This document shows positions 1-9,083 of a stretch of 64,000 nucleotides of DNA, one piece after another. The stretch covers positions 1 to 64,000 of the forward strand of contig JAEZGS010000016.1 in the NCBI GenBank assembly GCA_023437225.1, read 5' to 3'. The translations under genes and the position numbers were made by a program. A model generated the notes under the pieces. That model saw only the letters and a list, made by a program, of their open reading frames with translations. It had not been told where the DNA came from and made no database searches. Position 1 is the first letter of the stretch; every line of letters begins with the position of its first letter. Origin of the DNA: Bacteroidota bacterium. GTDB taxonomy: Bacteria; Bacteroidota; Bacteroidia; Chitinophagales; Chitinophagaceae.

Positions 1-40
1 AGCACACTAGCACACTAGCACACTAGCACACTAGCACATT
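1..40. repeat. CACACTAG tandem repeat (edge of window)
   Basis: Four perfect copies of the 8-base unit CACACTAG run from 3 to 34 and continue as CACATT up to the glutamine synthetase stop codon. The array is cut by the window edge, so its full length is unknown. The same unit occurs three times at 10512-10535. Confidence 0.9.
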
Positions 41-2231
41 ATCTTAAAAACAACATCTCTCTGTACTTCGGCAATGCCCAGTAACGATCACCGATAAGCA
101 ATTCGAGTTTGTCTACATGGTAGCGAACCTTATCGAAGTAAGCTTCTTTCACTTTCTCGCCATAAGCGATCGCTTTCTCGCGTGTGTTCTCAATTTTATT
201 GCACACCTTTCTTGCTTCGATCATCTGTAATACCAGGTCGCTTACGTTGCTGATATGACCCGAGATCCTTTCAAGTATTTGCTTTTGCTTGAAGAATGTT
301 TCTTCTGCAAGGCCAACTTCTTTTAGTCCTTTGATGTTTTGAAGCAGCAGGTTTTGATATTCGATCGCTGCAGGAAGAACGTGACTGGTTGCGAGCTCGG
401 CCATGATCCTTGATTCGATCTGAACTTTCTTAATGTATTTTTCAAGTTCGATCTCGTGCCTTGCTTCAAGTTCCTTGTGTGTAAAAACGCCGTTATCCTG
501 GAACAGTTTCTGTGATTTTTCAGTAACCATTGCATCCAGTGCAAGCGGTGTTGTACGAAGGTTTGGAAGACCGCGTCTTTCAGCTTCTTTATGCCATTCT
601 TCGCTATAACCATCTCCTTCAAAAAGAACTTTTTCGCTGCTTACGATGTATTCGCGGATCACATGCATGATAGCGATCTCTTTCTTCTCACCCTTATTGA
701 TCAACGCATCAACGTCATCCTTGAAGTTGGAAAGTGTTTGTGCAACAATTGTATTCAGTACAGTCATTGCATTCGCACAGTTTGCAGCAGATCCTACTGC
801 ACGGAATTCAAATTTATTTCCTGTGAAAGCAAAAGGTGATGTCCTGTTGCGATCGGTATTATCAAGAAGTAGTTCAGGAATGCTTCTATGCAGATCAAGT
901 TTCAGAATAGCTTCATCCTGCTCATCGAATTTATCACCAACGCGTTCTTTGATATCCTGCAGAACTTTGGTGAGGTAGTTACCAATGAAAACAGAGATGA
1001 TAGCTGGTGGCGCTTCATTCGCACCAAGACGATGATCATTACCCGCAGACGCTATGGCTGCACGCAACAGGTCTGCATAATCATGTACGGCTTTGATGGT
1101 GTTCACAAAGAATGTGAGAAACATCAGATTTGTCTTTGGTGTCTTACCGGGTGCAAGAAGGTTAACTCCTGTGTCTGTTGCCATACTCCAGTTGTTGTGC
1201 TTGCCGCTACCATTGATTCCTGCAAATGGTTTCTCATGAAGCAACACGCGCAGTTTGTGACGACGCGCAACACGATCCATAATGTCCATCAACAGGGTGT
1301 TGTGGTCAACAGCAACACTCACTTCTTCAAATATGGGGGCACATTCAAACTGCCCCGGAGCTACTTCATTATGACGGGTTCTCAGAGGTATGCCCAATTT
1401 GTACGACTCATTTTCGAAATCGCGCATAAAACAATATACACGCTCGGGGATGGAACCGAAATAATGATCTTCCAATTGCTGGCCCTTCGCTGCAGCATGG
1501 CCATACACCGTTCTGCCGCTTACCACCAGGTCGGGTCTCGCATTGAACATCGCTTCATCGATCACAAAATATTCCTGCTCCCAGCCAAGTGTAGCAGTGA
1601 CTTTGGTAACATTCTTATCGAAATAATTGCACACATCTACTGCCGACCGATTGAGTGATTCAAGCGCTTTCAGCAAGGGAGCTTTATAATCCAGCAATTC
1701 GCCCGTGAAAGAAACAAAGATGGTTGGGATACAAAGCGTCTTGCCCTGTGCGATGTCCATAATAAAAGCAGGAGAGGAAGGATCCCATGCCGTATAACCA
1801 CGAGCTTCGAAAGTCGCCCTCAATCCACCATTAGGGAATGATGACGCATCGGGCTCCTGTTGGATCAGCGTGTCGCCGTCGAATTGCTCGATAGGAGTGC
1901 CATCGCTTTTTATGGTAAAAAATGAATCATGCTTTTCCGCTGATACACCGGTCAAAGGTTGGAACCAGTGTGTATAATGGGTAACACCTTTTGTTTCGGC
2001 CCATTGTCTCAAGCCGGCAGCAATCTGGTTGGCAACCATGCGGTCGATTTTTTTGCCGCCTTTGATAGAGCCTGTCAGACTTTTAAAGGCTTCGTCACTT
2101 AGAAACTCACGGGCAGTTTTCAGGGTGAACACGTTTTCACCGAAAATTCCGGTGATCTTGGCCGACGGATTGACCGAAGTGCCGTTCGAATGGGAAAGGT
2201 TGTCGATAGCTTTTAAGCGTAATGATTCCAT
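39..2231 (-). CDS. glnN: Glutamine synthetase type III
   Basis: ATP-dependent ligation of ammonia to glutamate in the cytoplasm. The 730-residue length is typical of GSIII (about 700-730 residues) and far longer than GSI or GSII. Conserved segments include GSGKHNNWS (ATP/glutamate site, near residue 340), NEAPPAIISVFIG (near 400) and NRTSPFAFTGNKFEFR (near 465). The C-terminal third is helical, as in other GSIII proteins. The start is the ATG whose complement lies at 2229-2231. The stop falls right beside the CACACTAG repeat. It is transcribed away from the glycan genes upstream, with about 150 bases of AT-rich spacer. No clear TAnnTTTG element was found before it. Confidence 0.97.
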   Translation of the reverse strand: MESLRLKAIDNLSHSNGTSVNPSAKITGIFGENVFTLKTAREFLSDEAFKSLTGSIKGGKKIDRMVANQIAAGLRQWAETKGVTHYTHWFQPLTGVSAEKHDSFFTIKSDGTPIEQFDGDTLIQQEPDASSFPNGGLRATFEARGYTAWDPSSPAFIMDIAQGKTLCIPTIFVSFTGELLDYKAPLLKALESLNRSAVDVCNYFDKNVTKVTATLGWEQEYFVIDEAMFNARPDLVVSGRTVYGHAAAKGQQLEDHYFGSIPERVYCFMRDFENESYKLGIPLRTRHNEVAPGQFECAPIFEEVSVAVDHNTLLMDIMDRVARRHKLRVLLHEKPFAGINGSGKHNNWSMATDTGVNLLAPGKTPKTNLMFLTFFVNTIKAVHDYADLLRAAIASAGNDHRLGANEAPPAIISVFIGNYLTKVLQDIKERVGDKFDEQDEAILKLDLHRSIPELLLDNTDRNRTSPFAFTGNKFEFRAVGSAANCANAMTVLNTIVAQTLSNFKDDVDALINKGEKKEIAIMHVIREYIVSSEKVLFEGDGYSEEWHKEAERRGLPNLRTTPLALDAMVTEKSQKLFQDNGVFTHKELEARHEIELEKYIKKVQIESRIMAELATSHVLPAAIEYQNLLLQNIKGLKEVGLAEETFFKQKQILERISGHISNVSDLVLQMIEARKVCNKIENTREKAIAYGEKVKEAYFDKVRYHVDKLELLIGDRYWALPKYREMLFLR

Positions 2232-2380
2232 TGATGAGTTTTTAGCGAGAGCAAAGAAAAGAATTCTGTGTCGTTTTCAAAATATTTCTGAGAGAATATA
2301 CAAAAAATGGTGGATAAATGGCATGAAATGTTGAAAATTTCCCTGAAATGGCTAAAAAACTAACAACAATAATCAACAAA

Positions 2381-3577
2381 CTAACGAATGTTATTTTTTT
2401 TAATTCGAAGGTTTGCGGTTGGAATCAGAGTAACCAGGAGCAGCAACTCTGGCAATGCCCGGTAGCGTACAATTGCACCCGGAAATGGAACAATCCAACC
2501 AATGAGCACATATGTGGAAATCGAATAGACCAGCAACACCACCAGCACTTCCTTGAAGAGTATCGAACGTCTATTTCTGAATGCCATGAAAAGCGCAGCA
2601 GCGATCATCGAACAGACTAGCAGATTTTCCAATATGCTTAAATATTGTAAAGCGCCGCTTGCTTCCCCCGGAAATGGCCGGACCAATACATTGATGAGTG
2701 CAGCAGGTGTTGCTTCAAGGAACGACCAGGGGTTGGCATCTAATTGGCCTATGTTATACCGTGTATTTCCATTAAGTGTTGCAAATTCCTGTTGACGTTC
2801 CACTATCAGTTTCGTAAGCGCCCGTTCTTCGGAAAAATAAAATGAGCCAAAGAAGACAAGTACAAACAGTCCATAGACGGAGATGATGGATACGCTCAAT
2901 CTCTTCTTAGCTTTCACATGCAGAAGCCAGGCTAAGAGTGCAGGAATCGCCAGCAGGGCGTAGGGTAAACGAAATACCATTGCTCCCACAAAACCGAACA
3001 AGGTCAAAATCAAGAATGCGGGATTGCCCCGGTAGAGCCAGCGATTAAATGAATAAAACAGCAGCGCCAACGAGAGAAACAGCCATGCATCGGAGCGGAT
3101 GCCGCTGATCCAGAAAACGATCGGCACGAAAAAAAAGATGAGTAAATAGTATAAAAACTTGTAACCCGGAAAATGTTCAGTAATGAGCTGGTAGATCCAG
3201 TATTGTCCCCATATCATGATCATGCTGAACAGCAATGCATTGAGATAATAATTTCCTCCTGTTATCAGTGAAAACAGCCCCAGCGTTTTTACTTGAATAT
3301 AGATCTCGAGGTCCGAGAAGTAAAGTGTCAGGAATTTCAGGCCGGTGTATTGGTCGAAGTCGGGCGACGGAAGCAGCTCACTGAAAAAGGCTGATGGATT
3401 GGAGCGAAATAATTCCGCCTGCAATATTGCTTCTTTGTGAAGCATCCAGGTATCGTCACCACCATAGTAACGAAGAAAAATATAGCCATACAAACAGGCA
3501 AGTCCATACTTCATCAGGAATGCAAGTAGCAATTGGGCCGGAGTTAAGGCGCTGACAGCATTTTGCGACATCTTCAT
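2381..3577 (-). CDS. Polytopic membrane protein, probable glycosyltransferase/polysaccharide-linked
   Basis: A 398-residue protein with roughly nine to eleven hydrophobic segments. The N-terminal part carries an acidic GGDDTW motif after the first segment, a placement seen in GT-C type lipid-linked sugar transferases, and an RSDAW motif follows near residue 160. I do not recognise the exact family. It sits head-to-head with a GT4 glycosyltransferase, which supports a role in surface glycan assembly. A TAnnTTTG promoter on this strand lies 33 bases upstream (3611-3618). A second in-frame ATG two codons in is equally possible. Alternative: an O-antigen polymerase-like protein. Confidence 0.7.
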   Translation of the reverse strand: MKMSQNAVSALTPAQLLLAFLMKYGLACLYGYIFLRYYGGDDTWMLHKEAILQAELFRSNPSAFFSELLPSPDFDQYTGLKFLTLYFSDLEIYIQVKTLGLFSLITGGNYYLNALLFSMIMIWGQYWIYQLITEHFPGYKFLYYLLIFFFVPIVFWISGIRSDAWLFLSLALLFYSFNRWLYRGNPAFLILTLFGFVGAMVFRLPYALLAIPALLAWLLHVKAKKRLSVSIISVYGLFVLVFFGSFYFSEERALTKLIVERQQEFATLNGNTRYNIGQLDANPWSFLEATPAALINVLVRPFPGEASGALQYLSILENLLVCSMIAAALFMAFRNRRSILFKEVLVVLLVYSISTYVLIGWIVPFPGAIVRYRALPELLLLVTLIPTANLRIKKNNIR

Positions 3578-3610
3578 ACTTGCGGGAGACTTGCGGCGTT
3601 AATTATCGGT

Positions 3611-3618
3611 CAAATCTA
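3611..3618 (-). promoter_or_regulatory. Bacteroidota -7 element TAGATTTG
   Basis: Read on the minus strand this is TAGATTTG, a full match to TAnnTTTG. It sits 33 bases upstream of the minus-strand membrane protein at 3577 and directly abuts the plus-strand element at 3619-3626. Confidence 0.55.
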
Positions 3619-3626
3619 TACATTTG
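3619..3626 (+). promoter_or_regulatory. Bacteroidota -7 element TACATTTG
   Basis: Full match to TAnnTTTG, 16 bases upstream of the ATG at 3643. A start site about 7 bases downstream would leave almost no leader for the TTG at 3637, so it supports the ATG. Confidence 0.55.
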
Positions 3627-3642
3627 AGATCATAATTTGCGA

Positions 3643-4782
3643 ATGCTCCCCCTGCTCGGAAATACCCCTCTTATTGCCCTCGTATCGAACAGTACCTGGT
3701 CGCTCTTCAATTTTCGGCGGGATATTATCGGGATGCTGTTACGCGATGGCTTCAGGGTTTTAGTCATTGCGCCGGAAGATGAATATGCACAGGAACTGAT
3801 TCTGATGGGGTGCTCATACGAACCCATTGTATTCAATAACAGGACTACCAATCCGCTGGAGGACTTGCAACTATATTGGAAGTTGCGTCAGTTATATCGC
3901 CGGCACCGTCCGGGGTTTATATTCCATTATGTAGCCAAACCGAACATCTATGGTACTCTTGCAGCAAGGCGCTGGAACATCCCGTCCGTTGCAGTGATCA
4001 CGGGTCTTGGCTACGCATTTTCCCGCAAGGATCTTCTCAATCGGTTCATTCGTAAAGTGTATAAGTTTTCGTTGTCATTTGCAACAGAGGCCTGGTTTCT
4101 CAATAACGATGATGCCAATTTATTTACCCAGTCGAAACTTGTTGATATCAGGAAGGTGAAGGTACTCCCGGGCGAAGGTGTAAACACTGAATTCTTTCAA
4201 CCTGCATATGCAGAAAAACCGGGTGCCCGGTTTCAGTTCTTAATGGTTACCCGATTGCTGCGAAGCAAAGGCGTAGCGTTGTATGCGGATGCCGCACGTA
4301 TCCTGAAGAAAAAAGGATTTGATGCCGAATATAAACTGATCGGTTTTTTTGAGCCGCATCATCCGGATTCTATCAGCCGCTCCGAACTCCAGGCCTGGCA
4401 GGATGAAGGACTCCTGACCTACCTTGGCTTTGCTTCCGACGTGCGCGAACACCTTGCGTACGCCGATTGTTTCGTTTTTCCATCGTTCTATAATGAAGGT
4501 GTGCCACGATGCATCATGGAGGCGGCCAGTATGGGATTACCTGTGATCACTTCGGCAAATCGTGGATGCCGCGAAGTGATTCGTCATTTTGAAACAGGAT
4601 TTCTTTGTAAGAAAAATGATGCTTTCGATCTTTCGGAAAAAATGGAATGGATGATGCAGGTATCCGATGAAAAACGAAGAAAGATGGGACTTAACGGGCG
4701 GCAACTGATGATCGACAAGTTTAGCGTTGAGCACATTTACCGCGAATACCAGCTCACCTTGCAGGGTGATGCGGGCGACTAA
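3643..4782 (+). CDS. GT4-family glycosyltransferase
   Basis: A 379-residue GT-B fold transferase of the GT4 family, predicted to add a sugar from a nucleotide-sugar donor to a lipid-linked acceptor at the cytoplasmic face. The C-terminal domain carries the family donor-site signature EGVPRCIMEAASMGLPVI around residues 285-302, preceded by FPSFYNEG. The N-terminal domain has the RPGFIFHYVAKPN segment seen in PglA/WcaJ-associated transferases that act early in capsule or O-antigen synthesis. Start: an ATG at 3643 is preferred over an in-frame TTG at 3637 because of the promoter position. Its last 29 bases overlap the convergent gene at 4754-5689. Confidence 0.9.
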   Translation: MLPLLGNTPLIALVSNSTWSLFNFRRDIIGMLLRDGFRVLVIAPEDEYAQELILMGCSYEPIVFNNRTTNPLEDLQLYWKLRQLYRRHRPGFIFHYVAKPNIYGTLAARRWNIPSVAVITGLGYAFSRKDLLNRFIRKVYKFSLSFATEAWFLNNDDANLFTQSKLVDIRKVKVLPGEGVNTEFFQPAYAEKPGARFQFLMVTRLLRSKGVALYADAARILKKKGFDAEYKLIGFFEPHHPDSISRSELQAWQDEGLLTYLGFASDVREHLAYADCFVFPSFYNEGVPRCIMEAASMGLPVITSANRGCREVIRHFETGFLCKKNDAFDLSEKMEWMMQVSDEKRRKMGLNGRQLMIDKFSVEHIYREYQLTLQGDAGD

Positions 4783-5689
4783 TCTGGAGAGCCTTTTCAA
4801 TCATATCTTCAATTCCGCTCCTCTTAATTTGATTTTCCCATGTGATGTCACTTACATCTGCAAAACTGAATTGAAATTCTTTGATCGACTGTAAATTCAA
4901 GTTTGAAAGATCATCGCGGAGGCAATAGTAATTACCACCATGTTGCTGGTTGAAGTCATTTAACCATTGCGAGTTCGTAGATAATACCGGAAGTTTACAT
5001 GCATAATATTCCAGTGTCTTCGTTGATGTTTGAAACACATACGGCTCCCTATCTGGTCTGTAATTGATACCGTACCGCGATCTCGTCATGTATTCAAGCA
5101 CCTTATCTCTCGATAACCTGCCCGCAAATTCTATATTCGAATAACGCATCCATCGCTTTCTTTCACTCATTGGATAATCGCCTGCGATGATGATATTGTT
5201 GAATCGAAGAGGCGCTTTGGTGAACGCATGAAGTAATTTGTTGAAGTGCAAAAGAAGATGAATGCTTCCACAGTGAATGAAATCAAAATCTTTTCTAGTC
5301 GCATTATGTTGCGTGTTCAAAAAACTTTCGTCGATTCCCATATCGCGATAGCAAAACGGGATGTCGTCATCAAATGATATTTTTTTTCTCACGTATTCAT
5401 TTAGAAACATTCTGATTGAAGGAGTGGAATTGAAGAGGCGTTTACATGAATCTTTTATGGATGTGAATGGAGGTACCGAAGCGGATGCATATTCATGAAT
5501 CAGCAGCGATCCCGGTCTGCGCCTGGTTCCGCCAGTTCCCATAAAATGCCATTCAACATCAATGTGCATTGGTATCTGATCATCGGGCTGTGCAACGATA
5601 ACGTCCCATCCAAGGGCATTGAAATAGTGTTGATAGGCAGCGATCTCTGGAAGAATTGCTTTGCCAGGATGAAAGAAAACGATCAGCAT
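4754..5689 (-). CDS. GT-B-like glycosyltransferase
   Basis: 311 residues. The N-terminal part opens with a short beta strand and an HPGK loop (MLIVFFHPGKAI). The C-terminal half has a weak GT4/GT1-type layout: FAGRLSRDKVLEYMTRSRYGINYRPD around 190-215, then STKTLEYYACKLPVLSTNS around 226-244, which matches the donor-binding 'E-x7-P-V' stretch. The family is therefore GT-B-like, but I cannot name the subfamily or sugar. It is convergent with, and overlaps by 29 bases, the GT4 gene. Together with 2381-3577 it forms a small surface-glycan cluster. Confidence 0.75.
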   Translation of the reverse strand: MLIVFFHPGKAILPEIAAYQHYFNALGWDVIVAQPDDQIPMHIDVEWHFMGTGGTRRRPGSLLIHEYASASVPPFTSIKDSCKRLFNSTPSIRMFLNEYVRKKISFDDDIPFCYRDMGIDESFLNTQHNATRKDFDFIHCGSIHLLLHFNKLLHAFTKAPLRFNNIIIAGDYPMSERKRWMRYSNIEFAGRLSRDKVLEYMTRSRYGINYRPDREPYVFQTSTKTLEYYACKLPVLSTNSQWLNDFNQQHGGNYYCLRDDLSNLNLQSIKEFQFSFADVSDITWENQIKRSGIEDMIEKALQISRPHHPAR

Positions 5690-5738
5690 TGGATAAAGTT
5701 ATCCGATAAAATATAACCACGAATAGAAGAGGGGTTCG

Positions 5739-5746
5739 TATTTTTG
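5739..5746 (+). promoter_or_regulatory. Bacteroidota -7 element TATTTTTG before purL
   Basis: Full TAnnTTTG match ending 19 bases before the purL ATG. No clear upstream TTTG element was found. Confidence 0.5.
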
Positions 5747-5765
5747 GCGCTCTTCAAACAGAACA

Positions 5766-8003
5766 ATGGAAGTAACAGTAAAGACAGCCGAGCAATTACG
5801 CATTACGCCCGAAGAGTTTGAACTGATCAAACAGAAGTTGGGCCGCACTCCAAACTTCAATGAACTATGTGCATTCAGCGGGATGTGGAGTGAGCACTGC
5901 AGCTATAAGAACTCTATCAAGTGGTTGAAAACTCTGCCTCGTGACGGATCAAAAATGCTGGTCAAAGCCGGTGAGGAAAATGCCGGATTGATGGATATTG
6001 GCGATGGCTACGGTGTTGTATTCAAAATAGAATCGCACAACCACCCTTCTGCCATTGAGCCATTCCAGGGCGCAGCTACTGGAGTTGGCGGGATCCATCG
6101 GGATATATTCACGATGGGGGCAAGACCTATAGCGGCCCTGAATTCACTTCGCTTCGGTAATCTTCGCGAAGCAAAAACACAACATCTTCTTGCTGGTGTG
6201 GTGCACGGTATTGGGCATTACGGCAATTGCTTTGGTGTGCCTACCGTTGGAGGAGAAGCATATTTTGAACAATGTTATCATACAAACCCTCTCGTAAACG
6301 CGATGAGTGTTGGCGTCCTCAAATCAGGCACCACGATTTCGGCAACTGCAAAAGGCACAGGTAACCCTGTGTTCTTTGTTGGAAGTGCCACGGGTAAGGA
6401 TGGTATCGGTGGCGCATCATTCGCCTCGGCGGATATCACCGCTGAGAGCACTGAAGAATTGCCGGCAGTACAGGTGGGCGATCCTTTCCAGGAGAAGAAA
6501 TTACTGGAAGCATGTCTCGAAGTGATCCAAACGGGCGCTGTTGTGGGCATGCAGGATATGGGTGCGGCCGGAATCATCTGTTCAACATCTGAAATGAGCG
6601 CAAAGGGCGAAGTGGGAATGCGCATTGATCTTGATAAAGTACCTACCCGTCAGAAAAATATGAAAGCCTGGGAATTGCTTCTGAGTGAGAGCCAGGAGCG
6701 CATGCTGATGGTGGTAGAGAAAGGTCGTGAAGAAGAAGTGCTCAGGGTGTTTGATAAATGGGATCTTCCCTGTTCAGAGATCGGTGAAGTAACTGATGAT
6801 GGAGTACTTCGTTTCTATATGCATGGAGAACTTGAAGCGGAGTTGCCGGCATATGAACTGGTACTCGGAGGCGGAGCGCCACAATACGATCGCGAATATC
6901 GTGAGCCTGCATATTTCGAAAAGATCCGCGCCTTTGATGCATCTCAGATAACAGAGCCGAAAAATTTGCGCAGTGTTGCTGAACAGATAATCAGCATTCC
7001 GAACATTGCTTCAAAGCGATCGATCTATGTGCAGTACGATAGCATGGTGGGCACAGGAAATACATCCACCAATGGACCATCTGATGCGGCAGTTGTATTG
7101 GCAAAGCCTACTGAAAAAGGTCTTGCGTTAACAACGGATTGTAACAGTCGCTATGTTTTTTCTGATCCTTATGTTGGTACGATGATCGCCGTAAGCGAAG
7201 CTGCACGCAACATTGTATGTAGTGGCGGACAGCCGCTGGGTATAACCAACTGTTTGAATTTTGGTAATCCATACGATCCGGAAGTTTATTATCAGTTTGT
7301 TTATGCGATCAAAGGAATGGGTGAAGCTTGTCGGGCGTTTGATACACCAGTGACCGGAGGTAACGTAAGCTTTTACAACCAAAATCCTGATGGTGCGGTA
7401 TATCCCACACCAACGATCGGCATGGTAGGAGTGATTGAAGACATGCGCAATAAAATGACTCTCGGATTCAGGAATGATGGCGATGTGATCTTCCTTGCTG
7501 GTAAAAGTTCAAACGATATAAACTGTTCTGAATACATTCATAAACTTCATGGTGTAGAACACAGTCCTGCACCGCATTTCAACTTGCAGGAAGAGCTTGC
7601 CTTACAGAAGAAGATCAGTGAACTGATACTTTCAGGACTGATTCGATCTGCTCATGATGTGAGTGAAGGAGGCTTGTTTGTAACATTGATGGAGGCAGCC
7701 TTTGTTGATTCACTTGGATTCAGTGTGTCATCTGCTGATACATCCATTCGACGGGATGCGTATTGGTTTGGTGAAGCGCAGAGCCGCGTTGTTGTAAGTG
7801 TGGCAGCGAAAGATGTTGAAGCCTTCAAACAAAAGATGGGTGGGCATCCTTACGAGGAACTCGGTACTGTTACGGGAGACGCAATTATTTCCATTGATGG
7901 TGAAGACTGGGGTGCCATTGATACCTGGAGAGAAAAATATGATTCTGCGATCGAGCAGTTGCTTGAAGGACATGAATCGGAACATGCGCTTAGTGCACTA
8001 TAA
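5766..8003 (+). CDS. purL: Phosphoribosylformylglycinamidine synthase subunit PurL
   Basis: Fourth step of purine synthesis: converts FGAR to FGAM using ATP and ammonia delivered by PurQ. The 745-residue length marks the small PurL type, which needs separate PurS and PurQ; neither gene is in this window. Visible motifs: GMWSEHCSYKNS (39-50), KIESHNHPSAIEPFQGAATG (87-106, the ATP/Mg site) and GGNVSFYNQ in the second half, giving the duplicated AIRS-like N and C domains. hldD follows after 9 bases, so the two are probably co-transcribed although their functions differ. Confidence 0.97.
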   Translation: MEVTVKTAEQLRITPEEFELIKQKLGRTPNFNELCAFSGMWSEHCSYKNSIKWLKTLPRDGSKMLVKAGEENAGLMDIGDGYGVVFKIESHNHPSAIEPFQGAATGVGGIHRDIFTMGARPIAALNSLRFGNLREAKTQHLLAGVVHGIGHYGNCFGVPTVGGEAYFEQCYHTNPLVNAMSVGVLKSGTTISATAKGTGNPVFFVGSATGKDGIGGASFASADITAESTEELPAVQVGDPFQEKKLLEACLEVIQTGAVVGMQDMGAAGIICSTSEMSAKGEVGMRIDLDKVPTRQKNMKAWELLLSESQERMLMVVEKGREEEVLRVFDKWDLPCSEIGEVTDDGVLRFYMHGELEAELPAYELVLGGGAPQYDREYREPAYFEKIRAFDASQITEPKNLRSVAEQIISIPNIASKRSIYVQYDSMVGTGNTSTNGPSDAAVVLAKPTEKGLALTTDCNSRYVFSDPYVGTMIAVSEAARNIVCSGGQPLGITNCLNFGNPYDPEVYYQFVYAIKGMGEACRAFDTPVTGGNVSFYNQNPDGAVYPTPTIGMVGVIEDMRNKMTLGFRNDGDVIFLAGKSSNDINCSEYIHKLHGVEHSPAPHFNLQEELALQKKISELILSGLIRSAHDVSEGGLFVTLMEAAFVDSLGFSVSSADTSIRRDAYWFGEAQSRVVVSVAAKDVEAFKQKMGGHPYEELGTVTGDAIISIDGEDWGAIDTWREKYDSAIEQLLEGHESEHALSAL

Positions 8004-8012
8004 GAACATTCT

Positions 8013-8996
8013 ATGCTGGATACCAATGCGCATATATTGATCACTGGTGCTGCCGGCTTCATCGGAAGCTGCCTGGTGGGTTATCTTAATGAAAAGGGAT
8101 ACGAACAGTTATACCTCGTTGATGATTTTTCGCGAAGCGATAAAGCACCGAACTTAGAAGGCAAGCGGCACAAGAGCAAGATCCATCGTGAAGATCTGTT
8201 CACCTGGCTTCATAAGGAGCGTGTGCACATTGATTTTGTTTTTCATATAGGTGCACGAACAGATACAACAGAGTTTGATTACAATGTGCATCAGCATTTC
8301 AATGTAGAATACACCGAACGACTCTGGAATCATTGCACCATCTTCGGCATTCCCTTAGTTTATGCATCTTCTGCCGCAACGTACGGATCAGGGGAACTTG
8401 GTTATCGGGATGACCACGATATAGTGCATTCGTTGAAGCCATTAAATCCTTATGGTATTTCGAAGAATGAGGTTGACAAATTTGTATTGCACCAGGAAGA
8501 TCATCCGCCGTTTTGGGCCGGACTCAAATTCTTTAATGTATATGGTCCGAATGAATACCATAAAGGCAGGATGGCAAGCGTGATCTTTCATACATTCCAT
8601 CAGATCAGGAAAAATGGTGGCATGAAGTTGTTTAAATCGCACCGTGCCGATTTTGAGGATGGACAACAACTGCGGGATTTTATATACGTAAAGGATGTGT
8701 TGAACATATGCTATTGGTTGATGCAGGAACAACCCGCTTCAGCCATATACAATGTTGGAACCGGGCAGGCCAGGAGCTTTGAAGACCTTGCCAGGTCTAC
8801 GTTTGCTGCCTTGGATCTGGAACCGAAAATAGAGTACATCGATATGCCGCAAGACCTACGGGATACCTACCAATATTATACCCAGGCAGAAATGCGCAAA
8901 TTGATTGGGGCCGGGTATGAACAACCCTTCTATACTCTGGAAGATGGCATTGATGATTACGTTAGAAATTATCTCGTTCAATCAAAGTACTATTAG
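8013..8996 (+). CDS. hldD: ADP-glyceromanno-heptose 6-epimerase
   Basis: Converts ADP-D-glycero-D-manno-heptose to the L-glycero form used in lipopolysaccharide inner core. It is a 327-residue short-chain dehydrogenase/reductase with GAAGFIG (14-20) for NADP binding, the SSAATYG segment and the catalytic YGISK motif near residue 148. FNVYGPNEYHKGRMASV is characteristic of HldD rather than GalE. The gene fits the presence of surface-glycan genes just upstream. It is probably co-transcribed with purL (9-base gap). A nearby hldE was not found. Confidence 0.93.
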   Translation: MLDTNAHILITGAAGFIGSCLVGYLNEKGYEQLYLVDDFSRSDKAPNLEGKRHKSKIHREDLFTWLHKERVHIDFVFHIGARTDTTEFDYNVHQHFNVEYTERLWNHCTIFGIPLVYASSAATYGSGELGYRDDHDIVHSLKPLNPYGISKNEVDKFVLHQEDHPPFWAGLKFFNVYGPNEYHKGRMASVIFHTFHQIRKNGGMKLFKSHRADFEDGQQLRDFIYVKDVLNICYWLMQEQPASAIYNVGTGQARSFEDLARSTFAALDLEPKIEYIDMPQDLRDTYQYYTQAEMRKLIGAGYEQPFYTLEDGIDDYVRNYLVQSKYY

Positions 8997-9083
8997 ATTC
9001 TATACTGGTCTTTTACGCTTTCATAAAAAATCCTTTAAGTAAACAGCGGGATTATTGTAATTTCCGAACCATAAGAATTATCT

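Noticed and set aside
888..1658. 256-residue open frame antisense to glnN
   Set aside because: It lies wholly within the strong GSIII frame, is Cys/His-rich with no domain pattern, and has no promoter-like site. A shadow frame.
2381..5689. Phage or island signature in the glycan cluster
   Set aside because: Base composition looks like the surroundings, and no integrase, IS or direct repeats were seen.
5690..5765. Purine riboswitch before purL
   Set aside because: Only 76 bases lie before the gene, with the promoter near the ATG, so there is no room for an aptamer.
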